Source: Gammaproteobacteria bacterium (lineage in GTDB: Bacteria; Pseudomonadota; Gammaproteobacteria; Steroidobacterales; Steroidobacteraceae). Taken from it: a stretch of DNA of 40,203 nucleotides. Numbering within the stretch: the stretch's first letter is position 1; each line of letters opens with the position of its first letter. A program made the translations under genes and the position numbers. The stretch is from positions 1-40,203 of the forward strand of contig VGUP01000005.1 in assembly GCA_016874175.1 (NCBI GenBank). The letters run 5' to 3'. Shown here one piece after another: positions 8,020-16,772 of this stretch. The notes beneath the pieces are model-generated. The model saw only the letters and a list, made by a program, of their open reading frames with translations, searched no databases and had not been told where the DNA came from.

Positions 8020-9417
8020 ATGGGCATCATCCGCGAAAATATTCCCGAGTTCGAATTCAGTATTGCGGTCGCCATCGTCGGTGCAGGCGCTTGCGGCCTG
8101 ACGGCCGCCCTCGCCGCTCGCGATCAGGGTGTCGATGTCATTGTGCTCGAGCGTGACAAACGCCCCTGGGGCAGCACCTCAATGTCACTCGGCGCCGTCT
8201 GCGGCGTGCGCACCCGCGAGCAGCTTGCGCACGGTATCGACGATTCGGTGGACCGCTTCGTCGCCGATGTGTTGGCCAAGACCCAAAATCAGGCCGACCC
8301 GACACTCGCTAGATTGGTCGGCGAGCGCTCGGGACCCACCATCGATTGGCTTGCCGAGCGGCACGCAGTGCCGCTCAAACTCGATTTCAAGTGGACCGGC
8401 CTTGGACACTCGAACCCGCGCTTGCACATCCCGCCCGGCCGTAACGGCGAGGAACTGCTCGCGCTGCTCGCCAACGCCAGCGCCAAATCCGGCGCCGAAC
8501 TCATCACCGAGGCGACGGTTACCGATCTGTACGCCGACGCGCATGACCGCGTGCTCGGGCTGCGCATCGAACGACCGGGTGGCGTCGTCGAGCATCTCGG
8601 CTGCGAGGCTTTGGTGCTTGCGACCTGCGGCTTTGGCGGCAATCACGCGATGGTCGCCAAGCATATTCCCGCGATGGCCAAGGCCAAATATTTTGGCCAC
8701 GAGGGTAACCAGGGGGACGGAATTCTTTGGGGTATGGAACTCGGCGCTGCAGTCGGCGACATGACGGCTTATCAAGGCTTGGGTACGCTCGCTGACCCGC
8801 AGCAGATCGTGGTTCCCCACCCGCTGATGATCGAAGGCGGGTTTTTGGTCAATACGCTCGGCCGACGCTTCACCCACGAGCTCGCCAATATTTCCGGGAT
8901 GTGCGTGCCGGTGCTGGAACAGCCGCAGGGCCTGGCCTGGGTCATTTTTGACGAGCGCCGCCATCAGGCCTGTCTCGAACACTCGGTCGAGCAACGACAA
9001 CTCGCCGAGGTGGGCGCGGTGCGGCGCGGCGATACCTGGGCGCTACTCGAAAAAGCCTGTGGCCTGCCGGCCGGCTCGCTCGAGCGCGAAAACGCCGAGA
9101 TTGATTCGAGTCGCGAGACGGGCCGCGCTGATCGGTTCGCTCGTTCGTTCGCCGGACTCGCCCCGCTCACGCCGCCCTACTGCGCAGTCCGGGTGACCGG
9201 CGCACTCTTCCACACGCAGGGCGGGCTCGAGGTAGACGGCTGCGCCCGCGTGCTACGTCCCGATGGCCGGCCGCTGCCCAATCTCTACGCCGGCGGGGGT
9301 GCGGCACGCAGCATTTCCGGCGCCGAGGTGACGGGCTACCTGCCGGCGGTCGGTCTTTGCATGGCGATTACTTTGGGCGCGGTCGCCGGCAACGCCGCAG
9401 GCAGGCAGTGTACATGA
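8020..9417 (+). CDS. FAD-dependent oxidoreductase, FAD_binding_2 (fumarate reductase/ketosteroid dehydrogenase-like)
   Basis: A 465-residue soluble flavoprotein. The dinucleotide fold GAGACG at residues 21-26 follows the beta-strand SIAVAIV and is followed by an acidic end of beta-2 (VIVLERDKRPWG) and SMSLGAVCG. The C-terminal FAD contact region contains NLYAGGGAARSISGAEVTGY. The pattern matches the fumarate reductase/succinate dehydrogenase flavoprotein and 3-ketosteroid dehydrogenase superfamily, a group that desaturates or reduces C-C bonds next to a carbonyl. The segment NTLGRRFTHE is also typical. The ATG at 8020 is the first sensible start just before the FAD fold. It is divergent from the VAO-type oxidase and overlaps the next gene by ATGA. 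Confidence 0.9.
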   Translation: MGIIRENIPEFEFSIAVAIVGAGACGLTAALAARDQGVDVIVLERDKRPWGSTSMSLGAVCGVRTREQLAHGIDDSVDRFVADVLAKTQNQADPTLARLVGERSGPTIDWLAERHAVPLKLDFKWTGLGHSNPRLHIPPGRNGEELLALLANASAKSGAELITEATVTDLYADAHDRVLGLRIERPGGVVEHLGCEALVLATCGFGGNHAMVAKHIPAMAKAKYFGHEGNQGDGILWGMELGAAVGDMTAYQGLGTLADPQQIVVPHPLMIEGGFLVNTLGRRFTHELANISGMCVPVLEQPQGLAWVIFDERRHQACLEHSVEQRQLAEVGAVRRGDTWALLEKACGLPAGSLERENAEIDSSRETGRADRFARSFAGLAPLTPPYCAVRVTGALFHTQGGLEVDGCARVLRPDGRPLPNLYAGGGAARSISGAEVTGYLPAVGLCMAITLGAVAGNAAGRQCT

Positions 9418-10418
9418 GCGCCAGCAGCATGACTCGCGGCAACGTGACTATCGGCACAAGGCGCAGGGCCCTCTCGCCGGCTTTTTTCGGGGTACTGGTG
9501 CTAGCCGTTCTGGGCAGCCTCGCTTCTCGGGCCGCGACGGGCGCGGACGCCATCACCGTCACCGAAACCACGATGCCCCGCGGGGCGGAGGCCCCAGCGT
9601 TGCCCGTGCGTATCGCCGCACCGCGCGCCGGCAAGGCACTGCCCGTGATCGTGTTCTCGCACGGCGCCTACAGCTCGAAAGACGATTACTCCGTATTGCT
9701 CGACCATTGGGCGGCGCACGGGTATGTGGTGATCGCGGTCACGCACCGCGACTCGATACGACTCGGCACGACGCGCGGCAGTAACGACCCGCGGTTCATG
9801 AGTTGGCGCCTCGATGACCTGAAGCAGGTGCTAGGCAGCCTGCCGCAACTGCTGTCTGTCGTACCCGGACTCGCTGCCCGGACAGACTCTTCAAAGATTG
9901 CCGCAACCGGCCACTCGTTTGGCGGACTCATTGCGCAGACTTTGGCGGGCGCCACGTTGCGCGATCCAGTAACGGGCAGCGCAGTCAGTCACTGGCAGCC
10001 GGCGATTCGTGCCGCCATCATCTTCAGCGGCGCGGGGGCCATGTCACCCGTGCTCGGCGCCGAGGATTTCGCCGCGCTCGCCGTTCCGACCTTGGTCACG
10101 GTGGGCACACTCGATCTGCAACAGGCTCCGAACTTGAGCGGTTATGAATGGCGACGGCAACCTTATGACCTGATCCCTGCGGGTCAAAAATATCTGTTGA
10201 TACTCGACGGTGCCGACCATTACCTCGGTGGCCGCGTCGGTCGTGACGATCTGCCGCGTTCGCCGCAGGCCGACGATTTCGTGGCCGCGTTCCAAGCGGC
10301 GTCAACGCTGTTTCTGGATGCGACCCTGAAAGATCAGCCGCCGGCGAAGGCGCGCTTAAGCCAGCTGCCGAGCACGCCGGCACCGTTCGCCGCCCACGCA
10401 ACGCTGCAGCAGCGCTAG
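9414..10418 (+). CDS. Exported alpha/beta hydrolase (PAF-acetylhydrolase/dienelactone hydrolase-like)
   Basis: A 334-residue protein with a basic N-terminus and a hydrophobic segment (residues 21-38) that reads as a signal peptide or membrane anchor ahead of Ala-rich ASRAATGADA. The mature part is an alpha/beta hydrolase: oxyanion segment FSHGAYSSKDDY, nucleophile elbow GHSFGG (Ser168), probable acid Asp234 in VGTLDLQQ and His269 in DGADHYLGG. These resemble the PAF-acetylhydrolase/chlorophyllase group of esterases. It overlaps the upstream flavoprotein by ATGA, so the two are co-translated. It probably cleaves an ester outside the cytoplasm. Confidence 0.87.
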   Translation: MSASSMTRGNVTIGTRRRALSPAFFGVLVLAVLGSLASRAATGADAITVTETTMPRGAEAPALPVRIAAPRAGKALPVIVFSHGAYSSKDDYSVLLDHWAAHGYVVIAVTHRDSIRLGTTRGSNDPRFMSWRLDDLKQVLGSLPQLLSVVPGLAARTDSSKIAATGHSFGGLIAQTLAGATLRDPVTGSAVSHWQPAIRAAIIFSGAGAMSPVLGAEDFAALAVPTLVTVGTLDLQQAPNLSGYEWRRQPYDLIPAGQKYLLILDGADHYLGGRVGRDDLPRSPQADDFVAAFQAASTLFLDATLKDQPPAKARLSQLPSTPAPFAAHATLQQR

Positions 10419-10460
10419 TGCGCCGACGGCCGCAGCGCTACGCCAGCACGAATGCCCGGT

Positions 10461-11534
10461 CTATTTGGTCGCCGCCTTGAGCGCGGCGACGATCTGTCGC
10501 CGCTCTTCGGCATCGGTGATCGGCTTGTATCGCATGCGGTGTTGCCCGCCGAGAAACGCCTCGGGATTGGCGATCAACTCATCGACGCTGGCGTCGTCCC
10601 ACACGAGACCATTCTTGCCGGCCTCGACGAGTGCGCCCGAGTAATAAAAACCCGGAGCACTGGCGGCTCGACGACCGAACACCCGATGCAGATTCGGCCC
10701 CACGGCGTGCGGCCCGTTAAGCTCGAAGCTGTGACAGAAGCGGCACCACATGAAGTCTTTCTGCGATTGTGTTGAGAGTTCCGGTGCCACGGTGACGTTC
10801 AGGTAAGGGTCGACCGCAGGGGGCGGACCCGAGTCGACCATTTGCTTCGCGGTCGTGAACGGTACGACGCCAAAGATTTGATACGGCATGTAGGCCGCGA
10901 CGCTGATCAACGCCGCGAAGACGCACAGGTGCGCCAATTTCCACATGGGCGCGGTTCGCACGGTATCGGCGGTCGCCGCGCCATCCCAGTCAAAGGCCGG
11001 CAACAGGCGCCATGGGCCGATCTGATATCGCAACGCCTGCCATAGCGCCACCAGCACGGTGAACACCGAGAGCACAATGATCAAAAACCCGATCGTGCTG
11101 TGCAGGTATCCCATGGTGACGGACAGGCGATAACCCGCGGGCACGAGCGCGGGCAAAGTCACCCAGCCGAACCACGACACCGCGTGACCCTCGGACCACG
11201 CAAAGACGGGACCAGTCAGGCAAAAGGCGGCCAGCGTCAGGTACAGCCCCGCATTGCACGTACGCGCGAGGTCATCGGCCGCCACCGGGACGCGAGTCGG
11301 GCGATGGGGACGTGGCAGCGTCATCCACAGCCAAAAACGCGGGATCAACAGCAGCAGCACCGTCAAGCCGTTGGAGATATGCAGATGCTGCAGCGCTTCC
11401 CGTGCGGCGCTACCCCGCGGGGTGACACCGACCTTGGTCGACTGGTACATCTGGAACAGCACCAGCGCAAAAATGCCTAACGACAGCAAGCGCTCGATGG
11501 CTCGCAATTTTTGGACGCGCAAGGTCTCGCTCAT
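10461..11534 (-). CDS. Cytochrome b561-like/cytochrome c fusion protein
   Basis: A 357-residue membrane protein. The first 230 residues carry four to five membrane helices with conserved histidines (His50/His52, His117, His145, His202) as in bacterial cytochrome b561 proteins, which bind two b hemes. The C-terminal 110 residues are a cytochrome c domain with the heme motif CRFCH (Cys264, Cys267, His268), GPNLHRVFGR and a distal Met in HRMRYKPI. A single chain would pass electrons between the quinone pool and a periplasmic c heme. It overlaps the serine hydrolase gene by ATGA and ends the deacetylase/aldehyde dehydrogenase operon. It may accept electrons from an exported or membrane dehydrogenase; the partner is not identified. 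Confidence 0.88.
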   Translation of the reverse strand: MSETLRVQKLRAIERLLSLGIFALVLFQMYQSTKVGVTPRGSAAREALQHLHISNGLTVLLLLIPRFWLWMTLPRPHRPTRVPVAADDLARTCNAGLYLTLAAFCLTGPVFAWSEGHAVSWFGWVTLPALVPAGYRLSVTMGYLHSTIGFLIIVLSVFTVLVALWQALRYQIGPWRLLPAFDWDGAATADTVRTAPMWKLAHLCVFAALISVAAYMPYQIFGVVPFTTAKQMVDSGPPPAVDPYLNVTVAPELSTQSQKDFMWCRFCHSFELNGPHAVGPNLHRVFGRRAASAPGFYYSGALVEAGKNGLVWDDASVDELIANPEAFLGGQHRMRYKPITDAEERRQIVAALKAATK

Positions 11535-12724
11535 GGAGCACCTGCAGGACGAACGGCGCGAATGATCGCGTTGGGCAGAATAGCGTCATCCCAATCGGTT
11601 TTCGATTTACCGGTTCGAATGATGACCAGCTGCAAGGATGGGACGATATACACGCGCTGCCCACCGAAACCGTCGATATAAGCGATGTCTGCGGCAGCGA
11701 ACGGCTCGGAGTGAAAAGCCTTCACGGTGTAGTCGTTGTAGGGGCGCTGTTGTTTTGGCGGCGAGCCGAGCCAAATGTGCAAACCGAAATTCGGATTGGT
11801 CTTGGCCGGCGTGAGCATTTGCGCGATCCACTCGGCGGGCACCACCTGATCGTCGCCTATCCGACCTTGATCGAGAATCAGTCGACCGATCTTCAACCAG
11901 TCACGCCCATTCGCAAAGAGACAGCAAAAGCCGCGCGGCAGGCCACCCTCGCGATCCATCCACAGCGCGGCATCGGCTGCACCGAGCCGCTTCCACAGCC
12001 GCGCCGAGAGATACTCGGAATATCTTTGACCGACTGCGCGCTCGAGCATGATCAGCAACAACTGCGAGTTGGCATTGTTGTATTGGAAATAACTGCCGTG
12101 CGGCCTCTCAGCCTGCAACCCCATCGTGCCTTGTTCGAGGTTCGAACCGAACAGGATCCGCGCCGATTTCCAGGTACCGAAAATCGGGATCTCCAAGCCA
12201 CTCGACATGTGCAGTAGCTCGCGCACGGTGATGTCGCGGCGCGCATCGCCCTGCCATTCGGTGAGCCACTTCGAAGCCGGCGTATCCAGCGAATCGATCT
12301 TGCCATCGGCAATCGCAGCGCCGATCAGCAAGGCGAGCACCGTCTTGTGCATGCTGTTCGGGTTGGTGCGGGTATTGCGGTCGAAGCCCGGCCAATACTT
12401 TTCGTGTACGAGTACACCACGGTTATAGACCAGCAGCGCCATCGACTCGGTTTTCGCCGCATAGGCCTCGGCGGCAGCGATACCCGCGGGATCGATGCCC
12501 ACCGGCTCGCCCACGACGAAATCATCACGTGGATCACCCGGTACGCTTTCTTGCGGTTGCGATCTCGCGACGCCTGCGGGGTCGGTAGGCGATTGCCCAA
12601 AAAACAGATTGCGGACGATCGTCGGGTCCGCCACCCAGATCGCCAGCAACAAAATCAGCACGAGGGCAACGATCCCCGCGATGAACGCGGCGATAGCTTT
12701 GAGGATCCAACGCAGAATTTTCAT
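11531..12724 (-). CDS. Membrane-anchored serine hydrolase, beta-lactamase (class C) fold
   Basis: A 397-residue protein with an uncleaved-looking N-terminal membrane anchor (residues 10-31) and a periplasmic beta-lactamase-fold domain. The active-site SxxK is Ser124-Lys127 in NSMHKT, and the second element is Tyr215-x-Asn217 in QYNNANS. A third motif region is GFGGQRVYIVPSLQLV. The family covers esterases, amidases and D-aminoacyl peptidases as well as beta-lactamases. The catabolic setting makes an ester or amide hydrolase more likely than a resistance enzyme. It lies 41 bases after the GPH transporter and overlaps the cytochrome gene by ATGA. Confidence 0.88.
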   Translation of the reverse strand: MKILRWILKAIAAFIAGIVALVLILLLAIWVADPTIVRNLFFGQSPTDPAGVARSQPQESVPGDPRDDFVVGEPVGIDPAGIAAAEAYAAKTESMALLVYNRGVLVHEKYWPGFDRNTRTNPNSMHKTVLALLIGAAIADGKIDSLDTPASKWLTEWQGDARRDITVRELLHMSSGLEIPIFGTWKSARILFGSNLEQGTMGLQAERPHGSYFQYNNANSQLLLIMLERAVGQRYSEYLSARLWKRLGAADAALWMDREGGLPRGFCCLFANGRDWLKIGRLILDQGRIGDDQVVPAEWIAQMLTPAKTNPNFGLHIWLGSPPKQQRPYNDYTVKAFHSEPFAAADIAYIDGFGGQRVYIVPSLQLVIIRTGKSKTDWDDAILPNAIIRAVRPAGAP

Positions 12725-12765
12725 CGTATTTCTCTATGAAATGGTGACGGGCCGCAGCCTGCTCA

Positions 12766-14112
12766 TCAGGCTGCGTGCCGCGGGCGGCGCACCGCGAGAG
12801 CCGCGCGAATCTGCTCGTGACGTGCGCCGTCGATCGGATAACGCCACATCATGAGCACGGGCACCAGCAACATCAGCGCCGGCAAAAACGAGGCGCCCAG
12901 ACGTACACCCTGCTCGACCTGCGGCGTCAACAGCTGACTCATATCCACATAACCGAACAAGGACAAAAAGCCGAGCCCCAGAAACAGCCCGAAGCCCATG
13001 CCGAATTTGAACACGGAGGCGAGAAACGCCATGTGCCCGCCCATCTGTGCAACACCCGTTTGCAGCTCGTCCGCATCGACCGCATCGGCCGTCATGGAAG
13101 GCGGCGTGATCATGGTGCCGCCATTGCCGAAAGCCATCAGCACATTGACCAACAGCACCGGCAACACGACTCCGCTCGGCAACACGAACAACATGAGGTA
13201 GGCCGCCGCCGTCAATAAATTCGCGTAACAGTAGGCGCGATGTTTGCCGGCGCGGTTGGCGATCGGTATCCATAGCGGCGCCAGCAACACCGCCGCAACC
13301 GTGTTGACGATGGCGACCGTCAGCACATGCTGCTGCAAACCGAGCGCCTGCGAGATCAACACGGGCTGCACGCCAAAATAAACTCCCATCGCCAGACGAT
13401 CGATGCAATAGGCACCGATCAGACGGCGAAATGGCCCGTTGCGAGTCAGAATGTGCAGCAGCTCGCTCCAATTCGGCGTGCGCTCTTCGTGTACGGCGGC
13501 GGGCGGTACTCGGGCAAAGCACCAAAGAATGGCGATCGGCAGCGCGACGGCAAAGAAAACACCTACCGACTGCACGATCTGCGCGTAACTCGGAAAAGCC
13601 ACGCCCTTGAACCAGATCCAGTAAAAAATACCGACTGCACTCGCGCAGAGGTAGCCGAAGAATGCCCCACTCTCGCGGAATCCGGCGATTCGAGTGCGTT
13701 CTGCGTAGTCGCTGGACAACTCGCCGCCCCACGTCTGATGCGGCACATACACCATGGTCCAACCCGCATAGAACATCACCAGCCAAAAGAGCAGATACTG
13801 CGGCGAAGCACCGCTCGGCGGCAGCAACAAAAACCATGCGGAGCCGAGCGCGATCGGCGCCCCGGCAAGCATCCAGATTCGTCGCCGGCCAAAACGACTT
13901 TTGGTTCGATCGGAGAGCGCCCCGACCAGCGGGTCGATGATGGCCTCCCAAAAACGGCCGACGGCGAACAAGGTCGCGACCGTCAACGCCACCATGCCCA
14001 CTTCGGCCGAGTAGTACACGGGCGGTAAAAAATTGTAGAGCGGCACGAGCATTGCCTGCAGCGCAACGGTCGGCGCCGCATAGGCCAGAAGTTGTCCCGT
14101 AGTCAGTTTCAC
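12766..14112 (-). CDS. MFS transporter, GPH (glycoside-pentoside-hexuronide) type
   Basis: A 448-residue protein with twelve predicted membrane helices. The loop between helices 2 and 3 has the GPH/MelB-like motif DPLVGALSDRTKSRFGRRR. A second characteristic stretch is WTMVYVPHQTWGGELSSDY. GPH transporters couple uptake of sugars, uronides or related solutes to H+ or Na+. Many proteobacterial members of this subgroup have unknown substrates. It follows the aldehyde dehydrogenase by 34 bases on the same strand, next to a NodB-fold deacetylase-like protein and a serine hydrolase. It is likely the importer of the compound that this operon processes. Confidence 0.9.
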   Translation of the reverse strand: MKLTTGQLLAYAAPTVALQAMLVPLYNFLPPVYYSAEVGMVALTVATLFAVGRFWEAIIDPLVGALSDRTKSRFGRRRIWMLAGAPIALGSAWFLLLPPSGASPQYLLFWLVMFYAGWTMVYVPHQTWGGELSSDYAERTRIAGFRESGAFFGYLCASAVGIFYWIWFKGVAFPSYAQIVQSVGVFFAVALPIAILWCFARVPPAAVHEERTPNWSELLHILTRNGPFRRLIGAYCIDRLAMGVYFGVQPVLISQALGLQQHVLTVAIVNTVAAVLLAPLWIPIANRAGKHRAYCYANLLTAAAYLMLFVLPSGVVLPVLLVNVLMAFGNGGTMITPPSMTADAVDADELQTGVAQMGGHMAFLASVFKFGMGFGLFLGLGFLSLFGYVDMSQLLTPQVEQGVRLGASFLPALMLLVPVLMMWRYPIDGARHEQIRAALAVRRPRHAA

Positions 14113-14146
14113 GGCACCCCCGCTCGCTGCCCCTGATCGTTGCGAC

Positions 14147-15661
14147 TCAGATCACCGCACACACCGTTTTGGTTTCGAGGTAGTTGTCGACGGCCTGATG
14201 ACCGCTGTCGCGACCCCAGCCCGACTGCTTCATGCCGCCGATCGGCAAACTGGCACCGAACATGGAGTGGCAGTTGATCCACACCGTACCCGCCCGCAAC
14301 GCCGATGCCATGCGATGCGCGCTCGAAAGATCACTGGTCCAGACGCTCGCCGCGAGCCCGTAGTCGGTATCGTTGGCGAGCGCGGTCACCTCGGCCAAAT
14401 CATCGAACGGGGTCGCCACCACCACCGGACCAAAGATTTCTTCGCGCACCACTTGCATGCCGGGTTTGACATCGACGACCACGGTCGGCTCGATGAAAGT
14501 ACCTGCGGGGCCGAGCTGGCCGCCCCCCGTCACAACCGTTGCGCCCGCGCGCCGACCCTCGGCGATATACCCGGCGATGCGATCAGCCTGTCGGCGACTG
14601 ACGACCGGCCCAAGCTGCGTGCTCGGATCGAGACCATGACCCAGCTTGAGACCGCGCGCGTACTCGCCCACCCCGGCGATGACTCGGTCGAAAATCTTGC
14701 GCTGCACGTAGAGTCGCGAGCCCGCGACGCAAACTTGCCCGCTATTGAAGAAGATGGCATTCGCCACGCCGGGGATCGCCAGCTCGAGATCGGCGTCATC
14801 GAGCACGACCGCGGGCGATTTACCGCCGAGTTCGAGCGTGAGTTTTTTGAGATTGCCACGCGCCGCATCGAGAATGAGCTTGCCGACCTCGGTCGATCCG
14901 GTGAAGGCGATCTTGTCCACGCCGGCGTGCGCGGCGAGCGCCGCACCTGCCCGCTCACCGAGACCCGTCACCAAGTTGAACACGCCAGGTGGAAAGCCGG
15001 CCTCGACCATGAGCTCGGCAAGGCGAATGGCGGTGAGCGAGGTGTCCTCGGCGGGTTTCAGCACCATGGTGCAGCCGGCAGCAAGCGCGGGCGCGATTTT
15101 CATAGCCGTCAGCACGATCGGCGAGTTCCACGGCACGATTGCGCCGACCACACCGATCGGTTCCTTCACCGTGTAGGCAAAGATTTTCTTGCCGGGCGGC
15201 TGATAGTTGATCGAGGTCGGTATCGTCGTACCTTCGATACGCGTGGCCACGCCAGCAAAGTAGCGAAACTGTTCGATCGCCCCTGGAATCTCGGCGTATT
15301 TGCCGACCCACAGCGGCTTGCCGTTATCGAGCGACTCGAGTTCGGCGAGCTCGTCCAAATTCGCTTCCAACAACTCGGCCATGCGCCATAGCAGGCGCGC
15401 GAGCGCCGCCGGCGTGAGCTCACGCCATGCGGGATCGTTGAGCGCCCTGCGCGCTGCGGCAACGGCGCGATCGATGTCGGCCTCGGCGCCCGCAGGGATC
15501 TGGCCGAGCACTTCGCCAGTCGCCGGATTGAGCGCCTGCAGTGTTTCGCCCGATGCGGCGCCCTGCCACTCACCGCCGATCAACATGCGCTGGGTTGGGC
15601 GGGCGAGAAAGCTTTGCGCCCCAGAGGTCCTCGGCTGCAGAGACGTGAGGACCAGACTCAT
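14147..15661 (-). CDS. Aldehyde dehydrogenase family protein
   Basis: A 504-residue NAD(P)-dependent aldehyde dehydrogenase. The oxyanion Asn179 is in PWNS, Lys202 in LKPAEDTS, the base Glu277 in LELGGKSP and the catalytic Cys311 in NSGQVCVAGSR. The C-terminal EEIFGPVV and GGMKQSGWGRDSG are standard. It oxidises an aldehyde to the acid. The ATG at 15661 overlaps the deacetylase stop (ATGA), which fixes the start; the longer frame would run into that gene. Substrate specificity cannot be set from the sequence. Confidence 0.95.
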   Translation of the reverse strand: MSLVLTSLQPRTSGAQSFLARPTQRMLIGGEWQGAASGETLQALNPATGEVLGQIPAGAEADIDRAVAAARRALNDPAWRELTPAALARLLWRMAELLEANLDELAELESLDNGKPLWVGKYAEIPGAIEQFRYFAGVATRIEGTTIPTSINYQPPGKKIFAYTVKEPIGVVGAIVPWNSPIVLTAMKIAPALAAGCTMVLKPAEDTSLTAIRLAELMVEAGFPPGVFNLVTGLGERAGAALAAHAGVDKIAFTGSTEVGKLILDAARGNLKKLTLELGGKSPAVVLDDADLELAIPGVANAIFFNSGQVCVAGSRLYVQRKIFDRVIAGVGEYARGLKLGHGLDPSTQLGPVVSRRQADRIAGYIAEGRRAGATVVTGGGQLGPAGTFIEPTVVVDVKPGMQVVREEIFGPVVVATPFDDLAEVTALANDTDYGLAASVWTSDLSSAHRMASALRAGTVWINCHSMFGASLPIGGMKQSGWGRDSGHQAVDNYLETKTVCAVI

Positions 15662-16626
15662 CGGCGTGATCTCCCGGCGCGAGGCGATCTTTTGGCTCGA
15701 ACCGGTTTCCCGGCGGCGGCCGTGGAAGGAATATGTTTTTCGTGGTTGGCGAGGTACCAACTGGCGATTTCTTCGCGGGTCGCCCACCACACTCCGGGCA
15801 GCGATTTGGCGTAGCGGATGAATTCGCACAAGGCCCGGCCACGATAGGCGCGACCACTGACATGCGGATGCAGACCGACATTCATTATTCGACCCGATTG
15901 CGCGCCCTCTTTGTAAAGCACCGAGAGCTCTTCGATCAAGATGTCGCGAAACTCGCTGGTGGTGTGATTACGCCGCGTCAGGATCGTGAAATCGTTGATC
16001 TCGTTGGTGTAGGGTGTCGAGACGATCGGCCCATGCGGCGTCTGCAGCAAAAAAGGCTGATCGTCGTTCATGAGATCGCAATAGAACAGCAGGCCATGCT
16101 CGGCAAGAATGTCTGCCGTGTTCAGCGTGCCGCGCAACGATGACGACAACCAGCCGCGCGCCTTGCGCCCCACCGCCTGTTCGTACACTGCGAGCGTGCG
16201 CTCGATGACATCACGCTCGCGCGCCGGATCCTTCGCAAAATCCGTCAACAACTCGCCTTGCTCGTAGTTGTGCGCGAGGATCTCGCAGCCGCGCGCCAGC
16301 GCGGCATCGAGCATGGGTCGGCGACGCAACGCCGTCACGGCATTAATGGTGCATGAGGGCCGCACGCGCAACTCGTCGAACAAATCGAACAAGCGAAATG
16401 CGCCAACACGCTGACCGTATTCGCGCCAGGTGTAATTCGGGAAATCTGCCGTGTTGCCGGGCAGCACGTCCGGCAGAATCGCCGGGCCACCCGCGTAATA
16501 CGGCCGGTCGGTATCTTTGACGAGATCCCAGGTCTCGAGATTCAGCGTGATGATGAGTGCGACCCGCTTGCGCCCAGGCCAACGCAACGGCAGTCGTTGA
16601 GAAATCGGCACGTAGTCGTAATGCAC
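15658..16626 (-). CDS. NodB-fold polysaccharide deacetylase-like protein (PuuE/allantoinase-like)
   Basis: A 322-residue cytoplasmic protein (no signal peptide) with the (beta/alpha) NodB-type fold: LNLETWD near the N-terminus, the GCEILAHNYEQGELL metal-site region, and LHPHVSGRAYRG near the C-terminus. It resembles the PuuE/cyclic-imidase and intracellular deacetylase-like subgroup rather than secreted chitin deacetylases. In the usual HxxxH motif the second His is Gln (HNYEQ). I chose GTG at 16626 (VHYDYVPISQRLPL): it has a strong AGGGGG site just upstream and gives the family N-terminus. A longer frame to 16821 would run across the divergent IclR start. It is the first gene of the minus-strand operon and overlaps the aldehyde dehydrogenase gene. 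Confidence 0.85.
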   Translation of the reverse strand: MHYDYVPISQRLPLRWPGRKRVALIITLNLETWDLVKDTDRPYYAGGPAILPDVLPGNTADFPNYTWREYGQRVGAFRLFDLFDELRVRPSCTINAVTALRRRPMLDAALARGCEILAHNYEQGELLTDFAKDPARERDVIERTLAVYEQAVGRKARGWLSSSLRGTLNTADILAEHGLLFYCDLMNDDQPFLLQTPHGPIVSTPYTNEINDFTILTRRNHTTSEFRDILIEELSVLYKEGAQSGRIMNVGLHPHVSGRAYRGRALCEFIRYAKSLPGVWWATREEIASWYLANHEKHIPSTAAAGKPVRAKRSPRAGRSRR

Positions 16627-16690
16627 GGACACCCCCTGACACGGATTATGGGCGTGCGCTCGCGCTGCACGCAGCACTCGATTCCGAGCA

Positions 16691-16706
16691 GCGGTCACCC
16701 GACCGC
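16691..16706. promoter_or_regulatory. Inverted repeat, candidate IclR operator
   Basis: GCGGTC-ACCC-GACCGC is a perfect 6-4-6 palindrome in the divergent gap between the deacetylase and iclR-type genes. It ends four bases upstream of the -35 element of the IclR gene promoter. An autoregulatory and divergent operator is plausible but unproven. Confidence 0.4.
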
Positions 16707-16710
16707 TTAG

Positions 16711-16739
16711 TGGACAACGGGGTGCGGCCTGAATACACT
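16711..16739 (+). promoter_or_regulatory. Sigma-70-type promoter for the IclR-family gene
   Basis: TGGACA at 16711-16716 (5 of 6 matches to the -35 consensus) and TACACT at 16734-16739 (4 of 6) are separated by 17 bases. The predicted start near 16746 gives a leader of about 27 bases that contains the GGGGA ribosome site before the ATG at 16773. Confidence 0.55.
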
Positions 16740-16772
16740 CGGCTTTGAAGACTCTAACTCGGGGATATCGAC

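Noticed and set aside
10409-10440. AGCGCT repeat between convergent genes as a terminator
   Set aside because: Two self-complementary AGCGCT copies could pair, but no T run follows on either strand.
11531-12724. The serine hydrolase as a beta-lactam resistance gene
   Set aside because: It has only the SxxK and YxN family motifs, is membrane-anchored and sits in a catabolic operon. No resistance context is visible.
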